A DNA stretch of 64,000 bases from Flavobacterium sp. UBA7663 (lineage in GTDB: Bacteria > Bacteroidota > Bacteroidia > Flavobacteriales > Flavobacteriaceae). The stretch is from assembly GCF_002483315.1 (NCBI RefSeq), contig NZ_DLHR01000012.1:3960-67959 (forward strand). The letters run 5' to 3'. This document shows positions 58,922 to 64,000 of this stretch, piece after piece. The notes below the pieces were generated by a model. That model saw nothing but the letters and a program-made list of their open reading frames with translations. It was not told where the DNA came from and ran no database searches. The stretch's first letter is position 1. Each line of letters opens with the position of its first letter. A program made the position numbers and the translations under genes.

Positions 58922-59962
58922 ATGAAAGCAACCTACAAAAAATACATACTCAATTTCAAACGCCCAAGCGGCACTTCTCGTGGTGTAATGTCGGAGAAAG
59001 AAACTTGGTTTTTGATATTGGAAGAAAACGGAAAAATTGGAATAGGTGAGTGTGGTATTTTACGATCACTTTCTATTGATGACCGACCGGATTATGAGGA
59101 AAAATTACAATGGGTTTGTCAAAATATTCATTTAGGAAAAGATCAATTGTGGCAAGAATTAATGGAATTTCCTTCGATTCAATTTGGTGTAGAAATGGCG
59201 TTTCTTTCTTTGCAATCTAAATCACTTTTCGAATTATTTCCTTCAGAATTTACGGAAGGCAAAAAGAATATGTTGATAAATGGTTTGGTTTGGATGGGCG
59301 AGGAGCAATTCATGAAAAGTCAAATCGAAGAAAAATTAACTCAAGGATTTTCATGTATAAAGCTAAAAATTGGAGCTATTGATTTTGAGAAAGAATTGGG
59401 ATTATTGCGATTTATTCGACAAAATTTTGATGCTAAAACCATTGAAATTCGGGTAGATGCAAACGGTGCTTTTGATTTAAATGAAGCTTTAGATAAATTA
59501 AATCAGTTAAATGAATTTGAATTACATAGTATAGAACAACCTATAAGAGCGAATCAAATTCAAGAAATGAAATTATTATGTCAACAAACACCATTTCCAA
59601 TCGCTTTGGATGAAGAATTAATTGGTGTTTTTGGAATAGAAAAGAAACGAAAACTTCTTGAAGAAATTCAACCACAATACATCATTTTGAAACCAAGTTT
59701 AATCGGAGGTTTCAAAGGAACTTTAGAATGGATTGCTATTGCTGAAAGTTTAAATATTGGTTGGTGGATTACTTCTGCTTTGGAAAGTAATATTGGTTTA
59801 AATGCGATTACGCAATTTACATTTACACTTCAAAATCCATTGCCACAAGGTTTAGGAACTGGTGGTTTGTATACCAATAATTTTGATTGTCCGTTGGAAA
59901 TTAAAAAGGGAAGAATTGCTTATAATCCAAATTTAGTATGGAATATTTCCAATTTAGTTTAA
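58922..59962 (+). CDS. menC: o-Succinylbenzoate synthase MenC (enolase superfamily)
   Basis: The 346-residue protein has the enolase-superfamily set: KxK in SCIKLKIGAIDF (near 140-150), Asp in IRVDANGAF (near 180), Glu in SIEQPI, Glu/Asp in ALDEEL and Lys in ILKPSLIGGF (near 260). This is the MenC layout, which dehydrates SHCHC to o-succinylbenzoate. The related dipeptide epimerases share motifs, but the menB/menA context favours MenC. The ATG at 58922 is preferred over the repeat-derived frame from 58892. Confidence 0.9.
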   Translation: MKATYKKYILNFKRPSGTSRGVMSEKETWFLILEENGKIGIGECGILRSLSIDDRPDYEEKLQWVCQNIHLGKDQLWQELMEFPSIQFGVEMAFLSLQSKSLFELFPSEFTEGKKNMLINGLVWMGEEQFMKSQIEEKLTQGFSCIKLKIGAIDFEKELGLLRFIRQNFDAKTIEIRVDANGAFDLNEALDKLNQLNEFELHSIEQPIRANQIQEMKLLCQQTPFPIALDEELIGVFGIEKKRKLLEEIQPQYIILKPSLIGGFKGTLEWIAIAESLNIGWWITSALESNIGLNAITQFTFTLQNPLPQGLGTGGLYTNNFDCPLEIKKGRIAYNPNLVWNISNLV

Positions 59963-59970
59963 AATAAAAA

Positions 59971-60007
59971 TGTCTAAATAGTAAAATATTTTTCTACTAT
60001 TTAGACA
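59971..60007. terminator. Bidirectional terminator between menC and the small lipoprotein gene
   Basis: tgtctaaatagta and tactatttagaca pair exactly (13 bases) around an 11-base loop, with A-rich flanks, between convergent genes. Confidence 0.85.
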
Positions 60008-60015
60008 AAATTGGG

Positions 60016-60258
60016 TTATTTTTTTTTCGCTTCAGCACCATCTTTAGAAACTTCAACTTCGGTTTTACCGTCTGAATATTTTACACCGTCAGAATTCACT
60101 TTTATCTTTGTTCCTTCTTCTTCTGGAGCTGCAGCAGTTGAATCCACTGTAGTTTGTTCAATTGTTATTTCATTTACCGGTTGTTCTTTTACTTCTTCTT
60201 TACAAGAAACAAAAAATAGAATTGCCAACGCGCTTACTGCTAAACTTAATTTTTTCAT
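60016..60258 (-). CDS. Small acidic lipoprotein of unknown function
   Basis: The 80-residue protein has a lipoprotein signal with lipobox ILFFVSC (Cys 19) followed by a short charged stretch (VNEITIEQTTVDSTAAAPEE, then TKIKVNSDGVKYSDGKTE). The plus-strand frame over the same bases lacks a convincing signal and is a shadow. The family is not recognised; small Glu/Lys-rich lipoproteins of this kind are common in Flavobacteriia. Confidence 0.75.
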   Translation of the reverse strand: MKKLSLAVSALAILFFVSCKEEVKEQPVNEITIEQTTVDSTAAAPEEEGTKIKVNSDGVKYSDGKTEVEVSKDGAEAKKK

Positions 60259-60372
60259 AGTATAGGGTTTTATTATTTCTTACAAGGTAGTCAATTTAAG
60301 TGAGGTTTTCAGATTTATCAGTAAGTACTTTTTTTTAAATTTCTGCGTTCTAACAAAATAAAATATAAAATC

Positions 60373-60825
60373 ATGAAAAGAAATCTATTAATCGCACTTG
60401 TTGTGATTGCTTTTTTGTCGTTAGCATTATTTGGATTTAAATCTTTTATTTCGTCAATAAATAGTCAGAGAGATTGCGAATTTGCTAATATTGATAATAT
60501 TGAAATGAATGTTGGAATCAATATTCCTTCAATTGAGAATTCAGAATGTAATTATGATAAAGTAAAAAAGGAAAAATCAGTTTACTTTAAGTTTGATAAA
60601 GATATCAATATTCATGAATATTGTAATTCTAACAAATTTTTAAAATTGTAAACTTCAAATTTAGAAGATTATTTAGATTTTAATTATGTAGGAAATAGCT
60701 TTCCGCTTAAAGAAGGAACGAATAATTATTACTTTAAAAAAGAAACAAGATATTCTAATAATTACCATGCTATTTTAAATGCAGACACAAAAGAATTATG
60801 GATTGTAATTTCTTTTAAAGATTGA
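60373..60825 (+). pseudogene. Membrane-anchored protein gene broken by an in-frame TAA
   Basis: An ATG frame runs from 60373 with an N-terminal membrane helix (IALVVIAFLSLALFGF), then stops at TAA (60649-60651, codon 93). The same frame continues without a stop to TGA at 60823-60825 and encodes a coherent sequence (TSNLEDYLDFNYVGN, PLKEGTNNYYFKK, ELWIVISFKD). The intact product would be 150 residues. The simplest reading is a nonsense mutation such as CAA to TAA. A sequencing error is possible. No family is recognised. Confidence 0.75.
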
Positions 60826-60836
60826 TACAAATAGGT

Positions 60837-60844
60837 TATTTTTG
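60837..60844 (+). promoter_or_regulatory. -7 box (TATTTTTG) for miaE
   Basis: TATTTTTG lies 19 bases before the miaE ATG, right after the broken gene. Confidence 0.6.
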
Positions 60845-60863
60845 CATCTTAAATCATTTATAA

Positions 60864-61445
60864 ATGTTTCGTTTAAAATTACCAACCGACCCAAGATGGG
60901 CTAATATTGCTGAAGGAAATTTAGAAGAAATTCTAACTGATCATGCTTGGTGCGAACTTAAAGCGGCTTCCAATGCGATTATGTTAATTAATTTATTGCC
61001 TGAATTTACAGAAATTACAACGGAATTAACCAAAATTTCAAAAGAAGAGTTAGACCATTTTGAGCAAGTACATGAAATTATTAAAGCTCGAGGTTGGGTT
61101 TTAGGACGCGAACGAAAAGATAGTTATGTAAACGATTTATTCAAGTTTATGAAACCCGGAAATCGCAAGCATTTAATAGTAGAACGCATGTTATTTGCTG
61201 CAATGATTGAAGCCAGAAGTTGTGAACGTTTTAAAGTACTTTCTGATAATATTCAAGACGAAGAATTAGCTGTTTTTTATAGAGAATTAATGATTTCAGA
61301 AGCCAACCATTATACTTCATTTTTACAATTTGCGCACGAATTAGCAGAAGAAGGTTACGATGTTAAAAAACGTTGGGAAGAATGGCTAGAATTTGAAGCA
61401 AAAGTGATTGAAAGCTACGGAAAATCGGAGACGATACACGGATAA
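60864..61445 (+). CDS. miaE: tRNA-(ms2io6A37) hydroxylase MiaE-like
   Basis: The 193-residue four-helix diiron protein has iron ligands in WCELKAASNAI, KEELDHFEQVHEI (near 70), MIEARSCERFKVL (near 117) and SEANHYTSF (near 148). MiaE hydroxylates ms2i6A37 of tRNA using oxygen. The ligand pattern and length match the family. Confidence 0.93.
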   Translation: MFRLKLPTDPRWANIAEGNLEEILTDHAWCELKAASNAIMLINLLPEFTEITTELTKISKEELDHFEQVHEIIKARGWVLGRERKDSYVNDLFKFMKPGNRKHLIVERMLFAAMIEARSCERFKVLSDNIQDEELAVFYRELMISEANHYTSFLQFAHELAEEGYDVKKRWEEWLEFEAKVIESYGKSETIHG

Positions 61446-61460
61446 TTTAAATTTTGAATT

Positions 61461-61880
61461 TTGGAAATAATCTATTTTATTATTTTTCTTATAGTTTATT
61501 TATATGTTTTCTTTATTGCTGAAACAATGAAAAAAGAAAGGTATAAGAATAGAATTGTTGTTTCAATTGTTTTTTTCTTTTTCTCTTTTTTGTATAGTTT
61601 AATATTTTTTAATCCAAAATGGATTAACTATACAATATTAGGATTGACACCAATTATCGTTTTATTGAGTTATGAATTCTTAAAAAATATTTTAAAACCT
61701 TGGATAGGCGAATATCCTTATATGCCAAGTCGTATGGAAGGTATAGGTTTTAAAATTGGAGGTAGTAACGGATATCCAAAAAATAGAAAAGTTACAAGAG
61801 CGGATGTGTTATTTGGTTGTTTACTTTTAATTTTACCAGGACTTATTATAATGTTTCTCTATAGACTTTTCGCTAATTAA
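61461..61880 (+). CDS. Membrane protein of unknown function
   Basis: The 139-residue protein has membrane helices near 3-20, 33-50, 58-75 and 117-135, with a polar stretch around YMPSRMEGIGFKIGGSNG between the last two. Start is TTG at 61461; no ATG lies nearby until the second helix region. It ends in a 4-base convergent overlap with the glycosyltransferase gene. No family is recognised. Confidence 0.68.
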   Translation: MEIIYFIIFLIVYLYVFFIAETMKKERYKNRIVVSIVFFFFSFLYSLIFFNPKWINYTILGLTPIIVLLSYEFLKNILKPWIGEYPYMPSRMEGIGFKIGGSNGYPKNRKVTRADVLFGCLLLILPGLIIMFLYRLFAN

Positions 61881-63094
61881 ATTGCATTTTTCGATTCAAT
61901 CCATTTACTCATATACTTTGTACTTTGTAAACCTTGATGTTGCAAAATTTGTCCCAAGAAGTTTTGATTTCTATGCGTTTTTAAATCTAGTTGAAGTGCT
62001 TCAATTCTATTCATAAAATCACTTGTAAATAATTCCTTTTTGAATCGTTTTTCAATGATTTCATAACCATTTTTTTGAGCGGTTTCCCAAAGCGATTTAT
62101 CGTTATACAATTTGATTACTTTTTCTATAAAATCATCTTCATCGGAAGTGATGAATCCATTCCAATCTAAATTTCCGTTCATTGCTTCGGCACCCATTTT
62201 TGTGGTTATTGAAGGTAATCCCAATTGCATGGCTTCAAACAATTTGCCTTTCAAACCAGCACCGTAGGGAATTGGTGCTAACAAAAGTTTTGCGTTCGAA
62301 TACACTTGAGTAACACTTTCGGCTCTTCCTTTAATTAGAAACCCTTCTTTTTCGTTGTGCAATTGCTTGGCTTTTTCCGAAACATATGCACCATAAATAT
62401 TAAGTTCGGCTTCGGGAAGTTGTTTTTTGATTGATTTCCAACATTTTTTTAAGGCTAAAACGGTTTGCCAATTGGGTTCGTGCAAAAAGTTACCAATGCT
62501 TACAAAATGTTGTCTGTCTTCAAATTTTTTGACATTTGTATTCATATCTTCTGATAAAAAAGGTAAATAGTATAAAATAGAAGCATCAATTTTGAATGTT
62601 TCTGTTGCCAATTGCATTTCGTATTCAGAAATCAATAAAGTCAAATCGCATCTATAAATGGAAGCTATTTCGCGTTTAAAAACATCTGAAATATAATCTT
62701 CAAAAACCAACTCACGATTTTGTTTGTAGGCCACTTCTCTGGCTTTTCGTAAAAAATGTAAGTCTTCAGTGTCTAAAATCCGTAAAGCATTCGGGCAATT
62801 TTCCATCACACGCCAACCGTATTGCTCTTCTATCATAAATCGGTCAAAAAGGACAACATTTGGATTTAATGCTGTAATTTCAGTATCAAAACTACTATCA
62901 TTCAGTTGAATGGCTTTGGTTTTAACCGAAATCTGACTCAAATCAAACGAAAAATCGGATTTAGAAGCCGAACACAAAAATGTTATTTCATAATCTTGCT
63001 TTTGAAACAACGAAATGAGTTGCAACATTCTGCTTCCAGCTGCTGTTGAATTTGGTTCGGGCCAAACGGTTCCTATGATGACTAAATGCTTCAT
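61877..63094 (-). CDS. Glycosyltransferase family 1-like protein
   Basis: The 405-residue protein has a GT-B fold: a first Rossmann part beginning VIIGTVWPEPNSTAAGSRM and a second with FVSIGNFLHEPNWQTVLAL, LLLAPIPYGAGLKGKLFEAM (donor-site region with Glu) and PSITTKMGAEAM. Such enzymes move sugars from nucleotide donors, here perhaps for surface polysaccharide or glycoprotein; no sugar gene cluster is adjacent. The ATG at 63094 lies 4 bases from a -7 box. Confidence 0.9.
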   Translation of the reverse strand: MKHLVIIGTVWPEPNSTAAGSRMLQLISLFQKQDYEITFLCSASKSDFSFDLSQISVKTKAIQLNDSSFDTEITALNPNVVLFDRFMIEEQYGWRVMENCPNALRILDTEDLHFLRKAREVAYKQNRELVFEDYISDVFKREIASIYRCDLTLLISEYEMQLATETFKIDASILYYLPFLSEDMNTNVKKFEDRQHFVSIGNFLHEPNWQTVLALKKCWKSIKKQLPEAELNIYGAYVSEKAKQLHNEKEGFLIKGRAESVTQVYSNAKLLLAPIPYGAGLKGKLFEAMQLGLPSITTKMGAEAMNGNLDWNGFITSDEDDFIEKVIKLYNDKSLWETAQKNGYEIIEKRFKKELFTSDFMNRIEALQLDLKTHRNQNFLGQILQHQGLQSTKYMSKWIESKNAI

Positions 63095-63098
63095 GTGA

Positions 63099-63106
63099 CA
63101 AATATA
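63099..63106 (-). promoter_or_regulatory. -7 box (TATATTTG) for the glycosyltransferase
   Basis: The minus strand reads TATATTTG 4 bases before the ATG. A TTG 19 bases further upstream (complement of 63126-63128) could be the -33 element, and it lies within the gtttcaag repeat words. A leaderless transcript is implied. Confidence 0.55.
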
Positions 63107-63114
63107 GTTATATA

Positions 63115-63478
63115 GTTTCAGGTTTCAAGTTTCAAGTTTGTAGCACAAAATTTCTCAAAGTTTTACACAGAGTTTTACAGAGTTTTTTGAAATGGTTTGT
63201 GTTGAGAGAGTTACTCAGAGGCGTTTCACTTTGTTTTTGTTTCAGGTTTTTGGAACACAGATTTTAGAAATTTAAAATAATCTTTGAAATCTTATACGAA
63301 CTCAATTCAACGTAACGTTTACTTGTTTTTTCCTTATATGACTTATATGTTTAATTTTTACTAGGACGTTGCACTTCATTTAGCACACGGATAAAACGGA
63401 TTTGCTTGTGCAAAACGCTGATGATTACGGATTTTCATAAATAGTATCATAGTAAATTTGTAATTGTTCAGGTTTCAA
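63115..63478. repeat. Long intergenic repeat family, copy 2
   Basis: This fills most of the 437-base spacer between the glycosyltransferase and NUDIX genes. In order it has caggtttcaagtttcaag, ttttacacagagttttacag, ggcgtttcactt, tttttccttatatgactta and caggtttcaagtt, the same words in the same order as at 20598-20834, with about 120 extra bases near the right end. No ORF or RNA gene is supported. Confidence 0.75.
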
Positions 63479-63531
63479 GTTCAAATTGAAAATTTAAAAG
63501 TAAATTTGTACTATCACTAATCACTATAAAA

Positions 63532-64000
63532 ATGACATTTTTCAAATTTTGCCCAAGTTGTGCTTCAACCCATTTTACGTTTCCTGATAATCGTCGTTTT
63601 TTGTGTGATGATTGTGGTTTTACCTATTATCATAACATTGCGGCTGCTGTAGCGATTGTTTTTACGTTTGAAGACAAAGTGTTGTTTACGGTTAGAAATG
63701 TCGACCCAGACAAAGGAAAATGGGATTTGCCGGGTGGATTTATCGACCCAAATGAAACTGCTGAAGAAGCGGCTTTTAGAGAAATCAAAGAAGAATTAGG
63801 AATTGAAATTTCAAATAATGATTTAAAATACATCACTACTTCTCCAAACAATTATTTGTATAAAAATGTACCATATAGAACAATGGATATTTTTTATGAA
63901 TGTGCATTAACTTCCGATGTAATTAAAGTGGAAGCAGAAGACGAAATTCAAGAGTTAATTTGGGTAAAACGTTCGGAAATTGATTTGAATCAAATTGGTT
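63532..64000 (+). CDS. NUDIX hydrolase with N-terminal zinc ribbon (3' partial)
   Basis: An ATG at 63532 opens a frame that runs past the window end. The N-terminus has a Cys4-type ribbon (CPSC near residue 7 and CDDC near 25), then a NUDIX domain with the box GGFIDPNETAEEAAFREIKEELG shown here only by its key residues: Gly-Gly near 68, Glu near 74, and REIKEEL near 82-88. This is the NudC-like or ADP-ribose pyrophosphatase-like arrangement; NUDIX enzymes cleave nucleoside diphosphate derivatives. The last residues are outside the window. Confidence 0.9.
   Translation, partial: MTFFKFCPSCASTHFTFPDNRRFLCDDCGFTYYHNIAAAVAIVFTFEDKVLFTVRNVDPDKGKWDLPGGFIDPNETAEEAAFREIKEELGIEISNNDLKYITTSPNNYLYKNVPYRTMDIFYECALTSDVIKVEAEDEIQELIWVKRSEIDLNQIG

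Noticed and set aside
60011..60265. Plus-strand frame of 84 codons opposite the small lipoprotein
   Set aside because: It is antisense to a frame with a good lipoprotein signal, and its own composition is serine-rich with no convincing start.

Overview
The window is chromosomal DNA of a member of the Flavobacteriaceae (Bacteroidota), close to Flavobacterium. The evidence is the low G+C content, TAnnTTTG-type -7 promoter boxes 15-25 bases before many start codons, a SprB-repeat adhesin with a type IX secretion (T9SS) C-terminal domain followed by a PorP/SprF gene, the T9SS regulator PorX, an LpxC-FabZ fusion, NusB of about 310 residues and other clade-typical families. Genes are densely packed. 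I see no prophage, IS transposase, CRISPR array, rRNA or integron; the only RNA gene is a tRNA-Val.

Layout. 1-4716: a large surface adhesin (5' end outside the window) and its SprF-like partner. 4778-11480 (minus): envelope and housekeeping run tpx, dgkA, ftsK, lolA, lptF/G-like permease, ribB. 11629-16484: fasciclin protein, esterase, small membrane protein, a dihydroorotase homologue that has lost metal ligands, and a BatA/VWA protein. 16579-17254: an array of intergenic repeats around a GIY-YIG nuclease gene. 17270-20591: RNA helicase and an Omp85-like barrel. 20836-23308: divergent hemN and thioredoxin/rhodanese/DUF2892 genes sharing a palindromic control region. 23376-29056: csaA, a PUR-family protein, an ABC exporter, an amino-acid dehydrogenase, and nusB-DUF1573-yajC. 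29113-35976 (minus): YdeI-like protein, pepT, a hydrolase, tRNA-Val, ald, tsaE, porX. 36110-43649: HD hydrolase, then lipid A genes lpxD-lpxC/fabZ-lpxA, efp, a second lpxD-like gene and sucD. 43722-52797: unknown secreted protein, clpS, prmA, porin, cvfB, a dioxygenase, a beta-lactamase-fold lipoprotein, a C1 peptidase and a four-helix-bundle protein. 52873-59962: menaquinone genes menB, menA and menC interleaved with two bacterial-PH membrane proteins, an UPF0173 hydrolase and a TPR protein. 60016-64000: small lipoprotein, a gene broken by an in-frame stop, miaE, a glycosyltransferase, and the start of a NUDIX gene.

Themes. Outer-envelope biogenesis dominates (lipid A, LolA, LPS permease, porin, Omp85-like barrel, T9SS cargo, PorX). 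Respiration-linked functions (menaquinone, anaerobic heme synthesis, the redox cassette) form a second theme. Several proteins look like family members with lost catalytic residues (the GTP cyclohydrolase II half of RibB and the dihydroorotase).

The most unusual DNA is non-coding. A 79-base exact direct repeat with nested palindromes flanks the GIY-YIG gene. A second, roughly 240-360-base intergenic family occurs at 20598-20834 and 63115-63478. Many other spacers are built from degenerate short words such as repeats of ttcaagt, aattcaa or cactaat. I found no complete new multi-gene defence or mobile system; the GIY-YIG/repeat cassette is the best candidate for something undescribed.
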